From: Shewanella japonica
GTDB taxonomy: Bacteria > Pseudomonadota > Gammaproteobacteria > Enterobacterales > Shewanellaceae
Length of the DNA stretch: 64,000 nt
NCBI RefSeq assembly: GCF_002075795.1
Contig: NZ_CP020472.1
Location: forward strand, 45,001-109,000
Direction of reading: 5' to 3'
In this document: positions 1 to 10,621 of the stretch, piece after piece
Numbering within the stretch: position 1 is the stretch's first letter
Layout of the letters: every line of letters begins with the position of its first letter
The notes under the pieces: generated by a model
What the model was told of the DNA's origin: nothing
Databases searched by the model: none
Seen by the model: only the letters and a program-made list of their open reading frames with translations
Position numbers and translations under genes: made by a program

Positions 1-1102
<1,102 letters not shown>

Positions 1103-1260
1103 ACAACCCAGATGAGTTTTTATCTGAGTTGATGGTAACTAGATTTATTACTTACTGTTGAAGGTAAGACTTAGTGAAGAATATAAAGCGCTTAGTAAAG
1201 TAGAAAACTCAAACAGCTTTCCGAATTTAGTTAATTGCGATAAGCGATTAACACCCGAAT

Positions 1261-1380
1261 TTGCTTGGTGACAATAGCATTGTGGTACCACCTGATCCCA
1301 TCCCGAACTCAGTAGTGAAACGCAATTGCGCCGATGATAGTGTGGGGTCTCCCCATGTGAAAGTAGGTCATCGCCAAGTG
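1261..1380 (+). rRNA. rrf: 5S ribosomal RNA
   Basis: A complete 5S rRNA of about 120 nt. The terminal helix is formed by TGCTTGG at the 5' end and CCAAGTG at the 3' end, and the conserved CCGAACTCAG and AGTGTGGGGTCTCCCCATG blocks are present. It is the last gene of the rRNA operon and is followed by a strong terminator at 1409-1437. Exact ends are by analogy with E. coli and may be off by one or two bases. Confidence 0.97.
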
Positions 1381-1408
1381 CCTAATTTCTCTTTTTAAGA
1401 GAGCAGAT

Positions 1409-1437
1409 AGCCCGTTACTCACGTAACGGGCTTTTTT
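1409..1437 (+). terminator. rRNA operon terminator
   Basis: A 10-bp perfect stem AGCCCGTTAC / GTAACGGGCT with a 4-base loop, followed by a run of T. It lies about 28 bp after the 5S gene. The same hairpin recurs three more times downstream as part of a tandem array. Confidence 0.93.
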
Positions 1438-1952
1438 GTGTCTGTAATTTAAGATAAACAGGTTCAGGAACGAAGCTAAAGCTTAAGTTTAGACTCATCA
1501 ACTGCTGACAGTGTGGTCAATATGCCCATGTAAAAGTAGGTCATTGCCAAGTGCCTAATTTCTCTTTTAAGAGAGTAGATAGCCCGTTACTCACGTAATG
1601 GGCTTTTTTGTGTCTGTAATTTAAGATAAACATGCTCAGGAACGAAGCTAAAGCTCAATTTTAGACTCATCAACTTCTGATAGTTTGTTTGATATGCCCA
1701 TGTAAATGTTGGTCATTGCTAAGCGCCTAATTTCTCTTAATTGAGAGCAGATAGCTCGTTACTTACGTAACGGGCTTTTTTGTGTCTGTAGTTTAAGAAT
1801 ACATCCTCGGAAACAAAGCTATAGCTTAAGTTTAGACACATCAACTGCTGATCGTGTGATTGATATGCCAATGTGAAAGTAGGTCATTGCTAAGTGCCTA
1901 ATTTCTCTTTTAAGAGAGCAGATAGCTCGTTACTCACGTAACGGGCTTTTTT
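1438..1952 (+). repeat. tandem array of decayed 5S-tail plus terminator units
   Basis: Three imperfect tandem units of about 172 bp follow the real 5S gene. Each holds a spacer with a TTTAAGA...AAGCT...AGACTCATCAAC pattern, then about 55 nt resembling the 3' half of the 5S gene (near 1499-1555, 1671-1727 and 1842-1898), then CCTAATTTCTCTT and the hairpin terminator with its T-run at 1581-1609, 1753-1781 and 1923-1952. The spacing between hairpins is 172, 172 and 170 bp. The 5S-like parts lack the 5' half and carry substitutions, so they cannot make 5S rRNA. The terminators keep stable stems, with G.U pairs in the last copies. Confidence 0.9.
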
Positions 1953-2190
1953 GTGTTTGATCATTGAGGCAGGTTGCTGTGAAAGTTATTCTCATTTTTG
2001 TGTGAGCTCATTATGAGCACTGGTAGATTTTTCCTCACAATGTGTCACTTAAGCAAACGAAATTTCTTATTTGTGTTTTTATCTAATAGCTAATTAATTC
2101 GTATATAAAAATGCTGGAAGAGCGTTAATATCCCTTAATAATCAGACAAATGTATTATGTTTTGGTTAAAGTCGTTTTTATAGTTGTTGA

Positions 2191-4764
2191 TTGTGTTTGT
2201 CTTTAGTATGTTATCAATGCGATACATTCTTATTAACAACTAACGGTGTACATTTGCCAAAGCGACCTTCTTTTTCACTATCGTTCTTAGTGCCATTTTT
2301 CTTATGTTCTCTGTACTTATTATTAGTTAGCGGAGAGTTTTACTATGAGAGAGATGAATTACGTTCAGAGGTCGCAGCAAGAGAGACTAAACAGATTCAG
2401 AAAGATCTATTTAGGATGATCCATGTGGTAGAGTCAGCTCTGTCTGTACAAGATATTTCGAGAATTGAGCAAGAAGTATCCTTAGTTTCTACTGATAGCC
2501 ATATGATGGTGTATGTCATTCTTGATGCTTCTAGTAGGATCAAGTTTGCTAACCATGTAATTTGGCGAGAAAGTGATGCGCAGAATGTTGTTGAAGGTTA
2601 TTCAAACGATATTCATCAACAAGTTGTTGCCGATGGTGAGTCTTTTATCAAGGTCAATAAAGACCGTTTATCAATTCAAGCTTATTACCCTATTAACACA
2701 TCTTCTAATTACAGCTACTCAAGTGCTGTAGATGTGATTTATCTAGAATATGATATTTCTTCACTTATTGCTGATGCATCAGATCAGTTACAAAAACGCT
2801 TTGTTTTCATCTGGGGAGCAGGTGGCTTACTTGTCGTATTTTTCTGTTGGGCTTTATATTGGCTATTAGTCAGACCGGTAAAGCAATTAACTACAAGAGC
2901 AAAAAATGTTCTGCAATCTAAACCAGATAACACGAGAATTAATTGTCTAGTTGAAGAGGTGTATAACCTTGGCGAATCGTTATTGCAGGCTGAAAAGCTA
3001 ATTCAAGATAATAACCAAAAGGTGACCAACTCTGAGCAGCGTTGGCTATATTCAATCAGTGCTAATAATAATGGCATATGGGATTGGAATACCCAGACGA
3101 ATGAGGTCTTCTTATCTGATAATTGGAAAGAAATATTAGGTTATGAGACGAGTGAAGTTACAAATAATTATGACGCGTGGGAATCTAGACTGCACCCAGA
3201 TGAGAAAAACACTGTACTACGCGCTATTGAGCAATGCTTAGCTAATAAAACCGATCACTATGAGAGCGTGCACAGGTTACTCAATAAAAGTAACGAGTAC
3301 ATATGGGTGCTGGATAAAGGACAGATTATTCAGTGGGATGACAAAGGTAATCCGATTCGCATGATTGGGTCTATTACTGATGTCACTGCAGAGCTGCAAA
3401 ATCAAAAAATTACTGTAGAGCGCCAAAGTCATGCTGGTGTGTCTGATATTAAAGACCGTGAAGCATTAGCAAATGAACTATTTGATTTACAGGCTTATGC
3501 ACGTAAGTCTGGTCAGTATTGCACTATGATGCTAATTAATTTGAGCAATATTAAGCTGGTTAATGAAGCTGTTGGCGAGCAATTGAGTGACAGATTATTA
3601 ATGCAGATATCAGCACGATTAGCGGGGTCTTTTGCAGGAAGTTGCTTATTGAGCCGCTTAGGTGATGATGAGTTTGTTATTGCAGCTAAAAACTTAGGGG
3701 CGAACTTAGAACATGCTAACAAACGGGCTTTAGCGTTAGCGAGCGAAGTCAGGCAAGTTGTTGGACGAAGCTTTAATCTTTCAGGACAAGACTTTTCTGT
3801 TTTTACTCAAATTGGCATGGTCGTATTTGATGGTAAGGAGTCTTTAGACCCGAGTCAGTTATTATCTAGGGCAGATACTGCTTTAGGTAAAGCCATAGAG
3901 AGTCCCAATAACAGTTGTGTGTTACATAGTCTGCAGCTAGATGGAAGTCATCATGAACCTCAAAAGCTTCATCAAGAATTAAAGAAAGCCATTAAGCTCA
4001 ATCAAATGTCTTTAGTGTATCAACCTGTTGTTGATATTGATGGTAATACAGAAAGTGTCGAAGTACTGATGCGTTGGCATCATCCTGAGTTCGGTTACAT
4101 TAGTCCTAAGCAGTTTATTCCAGTCGCAGAGCTGTCTAACTCTATTTTTGAGCTTGAATTATGGATGTTAGATGAAGTGTGCCGTTTCATCGATAGCTTG
4201 CACAATACAGAACTTTCTTGTCCTTGTTTTTCGATCAATATTTCCTCGAGGCACTTTCATCAAGATATGTTTGTCAGTGTTATCCAATCAAAAATTGAGT
4301 CTAGAGGTGTAAAACCGGAATATATTCAATTGGAGTTGTCAGAGGATATCTTTTCGATTAATCCTGTGACGGCGAAAGCTAAAATACAATCGTTGCAACG
4401 TTTAGGTGTCAGAGTCGCTTTGGATGACTTTGGCTCAGGATTATGTCCGTTATATCGTTTACATGGGATCCATTTTTCACAAGTTAAGTTTGCAGCAAGT
4501 TATATCAACGATATTACGATTTCTGAAGACTCGAGAAACATATTCACCTCATTGGTTAATATGACTACAGAGCTTAACTACCCTGTCGTGGTAAAACAAA
4601 TTGAAGACCGACAGCAATTAACCACACTCAGTCAGCTGAAGAGTAATCTATTCCAAGGATATGTGATTAGCCGACCGCTAACTCAACAGGACATAAAACA
4701 CCTTCTAGAGTCAGAGTTGACCTTAAGTGTGGTTTGGAAGGTGCCTTTTAATGCCTTGTCTTAG
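2191..4764 (+). CDS. membrane PAS-GGDEF-EAL protein with degenerate motifs
   Basis: A cyclic-di-GMP-type signalling protein of 857 residues. Order: N-terminal membrane segment (about residues 26-46), a periplasmic loop, a second membrane segment (about 208-228), a HAMP-like linker, a PAS domain (about 285-405), a GGDEF domain (about 440-590) and an EAL domain (about 600-850). The GGDEF signature reads GDDEF (near 491), and EAL reads EVL (near 622). The DDFGSG and QGY motifs are kept, but the KID motif reads KFA and the AEGVE motif is changed, with lysine at its first glutamate. From family knowledge such changes usually abolish cyclase and often phosphodiesterase activity, so a sensory or effector role is likely. 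It could resemble CsrD functionally, though CsrD lacks this PAS. The start is uncertain: TTG at 2191 or TTG at 2254; neither has a good ribosome binding site. It converges on the next gene with a 9-bp gap. Confidence 0.85.
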   Translation: MCLSLVCYQCDTFLLTTNGVHLPKRPSFSLSFLVPFFLCSLYLLLVSGEFYYERDELRSEVAARETKQIQKDLFRMIHVVESALSVQDISRIEQEVSLVSTDSHMMVYVILDASSRIKFANHVIWRESDAQNVVEGYSNDIHQQVVADGESFIKVNKDRLSIQAYYPINTSSNYSYSSAVDVIYLEYDISSLIADASDQLQKRFVFIWGAGGLLVVFFCWALYWLLVRPVKQLTTRAKNVLQSKPDNTRINCLVEEVYNLGESLLQAEKLIQDNNQKVTNSEQRWLYSISANNNGIWDWNTQTNEVFLSDNWKEILGYETSEVTNNYDAWESRLHPDEKNTVLRAIEQCLANKTDHYESVHRLLNKSNEYIWVLDKGQIIQWDDKGNPIRMIGSITDVTAELQNQKITVERQSHAGVSDIKDREALANELFDLQAYARKSGQYCTMMLINLSNIKLVNEAVGEQLSDRLLMQISARLAGSFAGSCLLSRLGDDEFVIAAKNLGANLEHANKRALALASEVRQVVGRSFNLSGQDFSVFTQIGMVVFDGKESLDPSQLLSRADTALGKAIESPNNSCVLHSLQLDGSHHEPQKLHQELKKAIKLNQMSLVYQPVVDIDGNTESVEVLMRWHHPEFGYISPKQFIPVAELSNSIFELELWMLDEVCRFIDSLHNTELSCPCFSINISSRHFHQDMFVSVIQSKIESRGVKPEYIQLELSEDIFSINPVTAKAKIQSLQRLGVRVALDDFGSGLCPLYRLHGIHFSQVKFAASYINDITISEDSRNIFTSLVNMTTELNYPVVVKQIEDRQQLTTLSQLKSNLFQGYVISRPLTQQDIKHLLESELTLSVVWKVPFNALS

Positions 4765-4773
4765 TGCCTAAAT

Positions 4774-5727
4774 TCAATACTGATTTAAAAAAGTGACTAA
4801 GCTACGTAGTGCTTGGTTGCGTGCCTCATCTGCTTCGACAAAGACTTCATGGCGACAGTTAGCAATCCTTTTTATCTGGCAAAGGTTATTCTCAGCTCTA
4901 TTTTGCGCCATGTTATCGACAATTTCATCATCTAGCGCTTGGAGTATCAGGATTGGCTTAATGCTTAATGCTGCTGCATTTATTGCGCGCTCTGCGGCAT
5001 CAATTGCTTCAAGTAACCAATGATTAGTGGGTGAGCCTAGTTGAATTTCAGGGTGTTGAGCAAACACATCTAAAATCTGTTGGTACCTTGCTTGACTATG
5101 TGTCAGATGGTTTTTTTCGAACTCTACTGCTTGGTAATTGGTACCGCCGAGTACGTAGTTAGGCTGTTTATTTGGTTGTTTTTCATTGTAAGTATCTAAT
5201 AGTGTTGCCAATGAGCGGATGAAAGCCTTATTAAATGGCAACTTTATTCCATACATGGGGGCGGAAAATACAGCAGCATTAAATACTGTCGGATGTTGCT
5301 GCATATATAAGGTTCCAATTGTTCCCCCCATTGAATGGCCAACTAAATATAAATCTTGGTGCGCTTGTGGCTTAACCACTTGCTCAACGAAGTCATTTAG
5401 ATCATCAATGTATGTTTGGAACTTATTAATATGCCCTTGATGCTTGTTGGTGGTTGTTCGAGTTGAAAGCCCCTGACCTCTATGATCGATAATATATAAA
5501 CTAAAGCCTTGTTGATAAAGATCGAACATTAGTTCTTTGTACTTCAAATAGCTTTCAACTCGGCCACTGCTTATTACAATCGCTTTGCGACTATGTGGGT
5601 GATTAACATGAGCATAGGCGATGGAGATGTTCTCTTTGACCATGGTGGATTGCGTGACTGTTTGCCAGAATGCTTGTTGTTGATCGCTATTGAGTTGTTG
5701 TTCTGACGAAAAATACAAATCACTCAC
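4774..5727 (-). CDS. pldB: alpha/beta hydrolase, lysophospholipase L2-like
   Basis: A serine hydrolase of the alpha/beta fold, resembling PldB/monoacylglycerol lipases, expected to remove the remaining acyl chain from lysophospholipids. The nucleophile elbow GHSMGG is present (LVGHSMGGTIG), with an HRGQGLS oxyanion motif before it and a late ALDDEIVD segment plus CRHEVF that would supply the acid and histidine. The length of 317 aa fits the family. There is no signal peptide. The start is GTG, and no ATG is available nearby. It is monocistronic and convergent with the GGDEF/EAL gene. The exact substrate is inferred from family only. Confidence 0.8.
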   Translation of the reverse strand: MSDLYFSSEQQLNSDQQQAFWQTVTQSTMVKENISIAYAHVNHPHSRKAIVISSGRVESYLKYKELMFDLYQQGFSLYIIDHRGQGLSTRTTTNKHQGHINKFQTYIDDLNDFVEQVVKPQAHQDLYLVGHSMGGTIGTLYMQQHPTVFNAAVFSAPMYGIKLPFNKAFIRSLATLLDTYNEKQPNKQPNYVLGGTNYQAVEFEKNHLTHSQARYQQILDVFAQHPEIQLGSPTNHWLLEAIDAAERAINAAALSIKPILILQALDDEIVDNMAQNRAENNLCQIKRIANCRHEVFVEADEARNQALRSLVTFLNQY

Positions 5728-5823
5728 CTTTGGTTATCTGAGAATATATCGATATAAGATTGGGGCAGTGTAGCAAACTAACAGATGATATTTTAGTGAA
5801 AGTGATGTGTTGCGAGGAAACTT

Positions 5824-5860
5824 GCTATATTGACTGGTTTAGAGAACCAGTCAATATAGC
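5824..5860. repeat. perfect 16-bp inverted repeat
   Basis: GCTATATTGACTGGTT (5824-5839) is repeated exactly inverted at 5845-5860 around a 5-base loop. It lies just past the stop codon of the DUF885 gene. There is no clear T-run on either strand, so it may be a transcript-end stabilising hairpin or a factor-assisted terminator. Confidence 0.75.
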
Positions 5861-5870
5861 GTTGACTTAG

Positions 5871-7706
5871 TTAAGCTTGTTTCTGTTGTTCCGCTATAAA
5901 CTCATTTACTTTTTGCTCTAAAATTTCCATGGTGATTGAACCATTTTCTAGTAACGCATCGTGAAATAATCGGATATCGAAGTCTTCGCCTAATGCTTCT
6001 TCAGCTTTATTGCGTAAACGCTTAATCGTGAGCTCACCGATTTTGTATGATAATGCTTGTCCTGGCCATGAAATATAACGGTCGATCTCTGTGGTCACAT
6101 TGTGCATTGATAGCGCAGTATTACTTGCCATAAAGTCAATGGCTTCCTGTCTTGTCCAACCTTTAGCATGCATGCCAGTATCGACGACAAGTCTTGCAGC
6201 GCGCCACATTTCATATGTTAAGCGACCAAAATTACTATACGGGTCTTGATAAAAACCTGCTTCAAGGCCGAGATATTCAGAGTATAAACCCCAACCTTCA
6301 CCAAATGCAGAGATATAACTGTATCGTCTGAAGTTAGGTAAATCAGTTAGCTCTTTGTTTAAAGATATTTGTAGATGATGACCCGGTACAGCTTCGTGTA
6401 AGGTGAGTGCTTCCATTTCATAAAGTGGACGTTTATCTAAGGCATAGGTATTGACCCAGTAATAGCCTGGCTCATCGTCTCTATTGGAGCCAGAATAGCG
6501 ACCTGTTGTGTACTTAGGTGCTATTTCGGCAGGTACAGGCTTAATACCATAAGGCGTGCGGGGTAGCGTTGCGAAGTATTTAGGCAATACGGCATCGGCT
6601 TTTTTGGCAATATATGCCGCTTCTTTTAATAGCTCTTCTGCCGTTTTGGGGTAGAACTGAGGATCTGTACGTAAAAAGTGTAGGAAGTCAGCGAAGCTGC
6701 CTTCAAACTCAACATCTGATATCACTTGTTCCATTTCCGCTTTGATTCTCGCGACTTCCTCAAGACCGAGCGCGTGTACTTCATCAGCTGTCATATCAAG
6801 AGTTGTGTAGTAAGCAACTCTGTTTTGATAAAAAGCTTTGCCATTAGGTAGATCGTTAGCAGCAATCGAGGTTCGCGCATTCGGGATATATTCTTGCGTC
6901 ATAAAGTCAAAAAACTGCTGATACAAGGGGAGCACTTGTTCACTGACCACTTGTTTGCCTTTTTTCTCAAGTTTCGCTTTTTGCTCAGCAGTAAAGTGAC
7001 TTGGAAATTGGGTAAATGGTTTGAAGTATCGACTTTGCTCTACAGGCACAATGTACGCGCTAATGCTGTCTTCGAACCCTGTTAAAGTCGCTTTAGCTGG
7101 TGTAATACCACTACTTAGCCCTTGTTTTAGCCAAAAGGTCTGTTGAGCAAAGTAATTTGATAACGCTGCTAATTTGGTTAAGTAGTTTTCATAATCTTGA
7201 GTTGTGTTGAATGTGGCGTTAGCCATAGATGCGACATATGCATGGAAACCACTTTCTGCGGTTATTGGTAGGTAATGATCTTTATAACGGTATAAATCAA
7301 CCTCATTTTGCAGTTGGTATTGTAGCAACTGTGCATTTATCTTACCTGTTGCAGATAGCGTGTTTTGGTCAAGTTGCTTTAAAGATGACAGGAGTTCTTG
7401 CTGACGTATGTTTTTGGCTGCCAGTGTCTCAGGCGACAAGTCGGGTAGTTGTGAAGCTTTGGATTCATCACCAAGTGAATAAGCGAGCTGAGGAGAAAAA
7501 TCTAAGTTAACTTGCCAGGCTTTATCTATAATTGATTGAAGGTCCATGTCTTCAACTTTTTTGCTGGCTGAGACATTTTGCGTTTCGCTTGCGACTTCTT
7601 CACTTTTGTAATTATCGCCAAGATAATATTGGGCTTTTGAGCCAGTGGTCATTTTACAGCCAGTTATTGACAGCATGATTATCGCGGGCAAGATTAGCTT
7701 ACGCAT
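5871..7706 (-). CDS. DUF885 family lipoprotein, putative metallopeptidase
   Basis: A 611-residue DUF885 protein. It begins with a lipoprotein signal peptide ending in the lipobox ITGC, so it should be anchored to a membrane on the periplasmic side. The family hallmark HEAVPGHH is found near residues 437-444, an HExxH-like arrangement expected to bind zinc, followed by FGEGWGLYSEYLG, whose glutamate could be a third ligand. DUF885 proteins are widespread in Shewanella and are thought to be peptidases, but substrates are generally unknown. The C-terminus is rich in charged residues. The gene is alone, upstream of add and divergent from it. Confidence 0.85.
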   Translation of the reverse strand: MRKLILPAIIMLSITGCKMTTGSKAQYYLGDNYKSEEVASETQNVSASKKVEDMDLQSIIDKAWQVNLDFSPQLAYSLGDESKASQLPDLSPETLAAKNIRQQELLSSLKQLDQNTLSATGKINAQLLQYQLQNEVDLYRYKDHYLPITAESGFHAYVASMANATFNTTQDYENYLTKLAALSNYFAQQTFWLKQGLSSGITPAKATLTGFEDSISAYIVPVEQSRYFKPFTQFPSHFTAEQKAKLEKKGKQVVSEQVLPLYQQFFDFMTQEYIPNARTSIAANDLPNGKAFYQNRVAYYTTLDMTADEVHALGLEEVARIKAEMEQVISDVEFEGSFADFLHFLRTDPQFYPKTAEELLKEAAYIAKKADAVLPKYFATLPRTPYGIKPVPAEIAPKYTTGRYSGSNRDDEPGYYWVNTYALDKRPLYEMEALTLHEAVPGHHLQISLNKELTDLPNFRRYSYISAFGEGWGLYSEYLGLEAGFYQDPYSNFGRLTYEMWRAARLVVDTGMHAKGWTRQEAIDFMASNTALSMHNVTTEIDRYISWPGQALSYKIGELTIKRLRNKAEEALGEDFDIRLFHDALLENGSITMEILEQKVNEFIAEQQKQA

Positions 7707-7931
7707 GTTGTATCCCTATGTAGACTTTGAATTTTGGGTTAAATTTCTCAGTTACAACATAACAATTCAACAGTTAGCACGCTAGCGGTTCAGGCGGAAA
7801 TATTTGTTACTGATTGTACTATTTAGGCGATTAAAACGTCATTTTTTTGTGGAGGCGTGTTAAACTTCGCCATGCTAGATGTTCATTATATAGAAAACAG
7901 ATTTAGCTTAAAAAATTAATAGGGGTTAATA

Positions 7932-8927
7932 ATGATCAATACATCCATTCCATTAGTTGATTTGCATCGTCACTTAGATGGCAACGTTAGAGTCAATACC
8001 ATTTGGGAACTCGGACATCAGCATGGAATTAAGCTGCCTGCACAAACGTTAGAAGCTCTTGCTCCGTTTGTTCAGATCCAAGGTAAGGAAAACAGCTTAG
8101 TCGCTTTTTTAAAAAAGCTGGATTGGATGGTAGCTGTATTAGCGGACTTAGATGCAGTCAAACGTGTCGCATATGAAAATGTCGCAGATGCAGCCATATC
8201 AGGATTAGATTATACCGAGTTACGCTTTAGCCCGTATTATATGGCAATGAATCACAACTTACCGATTGAAGGTGTGGTTGAGGCTGTCATTGATGGTGTC
8301 AAAGCTGGTGTGAAGGAGCACGATGTTAAAGTTAACCTTATTGGCATTATGTCGCGTTCGTTTGGTCAAGAAAAATGCCGCTTAGAGCTTGAAGGTCTGC
8401 TTGCTCACCGTGATGCATTAGTTGGTATGGATTTAGCCGGAGATGAATTGGGTTTCCCTGGTGACTTATTTAATGAACATTTTAAATTAGTCCGTGATGC
8501 AGGCTTACAGATTACAGCACATGCTGGTGAAGCAGCTGGTGCAGAGAGCATGTGGCAAGCGATTCAAGAGCTAGGTGCGACTAGGATAGGGCATGGTGTA
8601 AATGCTATTCATGATCCTAAGTCGATGGAGTATTTGGTTAAACACTCAATAGGTATTGAATCTTGCCCTACCAGTAATTTACATACTTCTACAGTGGCTG
8701 ATTATGATGCTCACCCATTTACGCAATTCTTAGATGCGGGTGTATTGATTGGACTCAATACCGATGACCCTGGTGTGAGCAATATTGATATTCAGCATGA
8801 ATATCGTATTGCCAAGTCTGAACTTAACCTATCTGATGAGCAAATTGCCCAAGTACAACGTAATGGCGTTGAAATGGCATTTCTATCAGACAGTGAAAGA
8901 AAAGCACTATACGCATCAAAAAAGTAA
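7932..8927 (+). CDS. add: adenosine deaminase
   Basis: Catalyses hydrolytic deamination of adenosine and deoxyadenosine to inosine and deoxyinosine (purine salvage, cytoplasm). The zinc-binding HRHLDG motif is at residues 12-17. It is followed by the HAGE motif, the RIGHG motif, the SCPTSN loop and the NTDDPG motif, all expected in this family. The length of 331 aa is typical. The start ATG follows AGGGG at a good distance. It converges on hemN, and both share the hairpin at 8947-8972. Confidence 0.97.
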   Translation: MINTSIPLVDLHRHLDGNVRVNTIWELGHQHGIKLPAQTLEALAPFVQIQGKENSLVAFLKKLDWMVAVLADLDAVKRVAYENVADAAISGLDYTELRFSPYYMAMNHNLPIEGVVEAVIDGVKAGVKEHDVKVNLIGIMSRSFGQEKCRLELEGLLAHRDALVGMDLAGDELGFPGDLFNEHFKLVRDAGLQITAHAGEAAGAESMWQAIQELGATRIGHGVNAIHDPKSMEYLVKHSIGIESCPTSNLHTSTVADYDAHPFTQFLDAGVLIGLNTDDPGVSNIDIQHEYRIAKSELNLSDEQIAQVQRNGVEMAFLSDSERKALYASKK

Positions 8928-8945
8928 TCAATGTTTAGATAATAA

Positions 8946-8973
8946 AAAACCGCTGAAATCAGCGGTTTTTTTG
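8946..8973. terminator. bidirectional terminator between add and hemN
   Basis: Stem AACCGCTGA / TCAGCGGTT with a 2-base loop and runs of A before and T after, so it can stop transcription from both convergent genes. Confidence 0.9.
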
Positions 8974-8989
8974 TTTTCATTTCCGTGTA

Positions 8990-10366
8990 TTAGATAACAC
9001 GTGAGAACTGTTGTTGACGTGCTTTTTGACGATAATAAACATCAAAACACATACAAATATTACGAATTAATAAACGGCCTGTAGGGCTAATTGTTAGTTT
9101 ACGATCTGTAATATCAACCAGTTTGTCATCGATGAAGGTTTGTAGCAGCTTTAAGTCTTCTGCAAAGTATTCTTCAAAGTTCAAGTCAAATTGCTGTTCA
9201 ATTTTAGTTAAATCTAAATCGAAGTGACAGATCATTTGCTTAATGACGACACGGCGAATTTCGTCATCACGATTTAAGCTACAGCCTTTCCACAATGCAT
9301 GACCAGTTTCATCAATTGACTCGTAGTAAGGGCGAATATCTTTCTGGTTTTGAGCGTAACAATCACCAATCTGGCTGATTGAAGAAACACCTAAGCCCAG
9401 CAAGTCACACTCTTCTTGCGTTGTATAACCTTGGAAATTACGGTGAAGCTTACCTTCGTTTTGTAGCTTAGATAACTCGTCGTCAGGCTTAGCAAAGTGA
9501 TCCATGCCAATGAACTGATAACCTGCAGAGGTCAATGATTCAATGGTTTGGTGCAGCATGTCGAGCTTTTGCTGTGGCGATGCCATATCTTCATCTTTAA
9601 TTTTACGCTGCGCTGCAAAACGAGACGGTAAATGAGCATAGTTAAAGATTGATAAACGATCAGGTGATAGCTCAATAACACGCTGAATCGTTTCAGCGAA
9701 AGTTTCTGGTGTTTGATGTGGTAAGCCGTAAATTAAATCGGCATTAGTAGACACAAACCCCATGTCTTTTGCTTTAGCCATTAGGTCAAAAATGAATTTC
9801 TCATCTTGCTCACGGTTAACAGCAACTTGTACTTTTTTATTGAAGTCTTGAACACCAATAGAAATACGATTAAAGCCGGCTTCTTTAAGTGTATCCAACA
9901 TCGATAGTTCGATTTCACGTGGATCGACTTCAATTGAGAACTCGCCTTCATCTGCAAAGTTAAAGTGACTTTTTATTAATTTAGACAGGGTTAAGATTTG
10001 CTCTGGGTTTAAGAATGTCGGTGTACCGCCACCCCAGTGCATTTGAGTCACGGTGTAATGTTTGAATAAAGGAGCGCGTTTTATGATTTCGCTGGCAAGA
10101 TATTCAATATACTGATCAGCCTTATGAGCATGACGAGTAATGACTTTATTACATCCACAGTAATAACAAAGCTTGGCGCAGAAGGGGATGTGAATATATA
10201 AAGACAGCTTATCGCTTTTACTGGTTTCGATAGCAGATAGTAGGTTTTGCTCAGTAAAAGTATCATCAAACTCTAATGCCGTTGGATACGACGTATAGCG
10301 TGGACCACTGTAGTTATATTTTTCGATCATCGACTGATCCCAACTTATTTGTGTGGGCTGCTTCAA
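8990..10366 (-). CDS. hemN: oxygen-independent coproporphyrinogen III oxidase
   Basis: A radical SAM enzyme converting coproporphyrinogen III to protoporphyrinogen IX in anaerobic heme synthesis. The iron-sulfur motif CAKLCYYCGCN (CxxxCxxC) matches HemN, GGGTPTFL follows, and the 458 aa length equals the enterobacterial enzyme. The start is TTG, chosen because GGAGG lies 7 bases upstream and the N-terminus (SWDQSMIEKYNYSGPRYTSYP) aligns with HemN. No convincing FNR box was seen in the 250 bp upstream. Confidence 0.96.
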   Translation of the reverse strand: MKQPTQISWDQSMIEKYNYSGPRYTSYPTALEFDDTFTEQNLLSAIETSKSDKLSLYIHIPFCAKLCYYCGCNKVITRHAHKADQYIEYLASEIIKRAPLFKHYTVTQMHWGGGTPTFLNPEQILTLSKLIKSHFNFADEGEFSIEVDPREIELSMLDTLKEAGFNRISIGVQDFNKKVQVAVNREQDEKFIFDLMAKAKDMGFVSTNADLIYGLPHQTPETFAETIQRVIELSPDRLSIFNYAHLPSRFAAQRKIKDEDMASPQQKLDMLHQTIESLTSAGYQFIGMDHFAKPDDELSKLQNEGKLHRNFQGYTTQEECDLLGLGVSSISQIGDCYAQNQKDIRPYYESIDETGHALWKGCSLNRDDEIRRVVIKQMICHFDLDLTKIEQQFDLNFEEYFAEDLKLLQTFIDDKLVDITDRKLTISPTGRLLIRNICMCFDVYYRQKARQQQFSRVI

Positions 10367-10621
10367 GGCGCGTCCTCCGAGTAAATTAGCAATAGACGAA
10401 GTATGCAGCCATCTTTGACAAAAAACCTTGAACTACGTTGTAAATTTGAAACTTGATGTTGCTAGAAAGGCCATATTTAGCCAGAAAGCTGTGAAGTTTT
10501 GTGAATTTGTGCAATGGCTCACAGCCTTAGCTACGCACTTGGGGCAGAAACCTGCCTCATATTAACTTATTGATAATAATGAGACTTGTTATCAAATAGA
10601 AGTCTTAGTCGTTAATAAACT

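Noticed and set aside
10367-10621. Possible FNR box upstream of hemN
   Set aside because: Only isolated TTGA half-sites were seen; none pair at the TTGAT-N4-ATCAA spacing.
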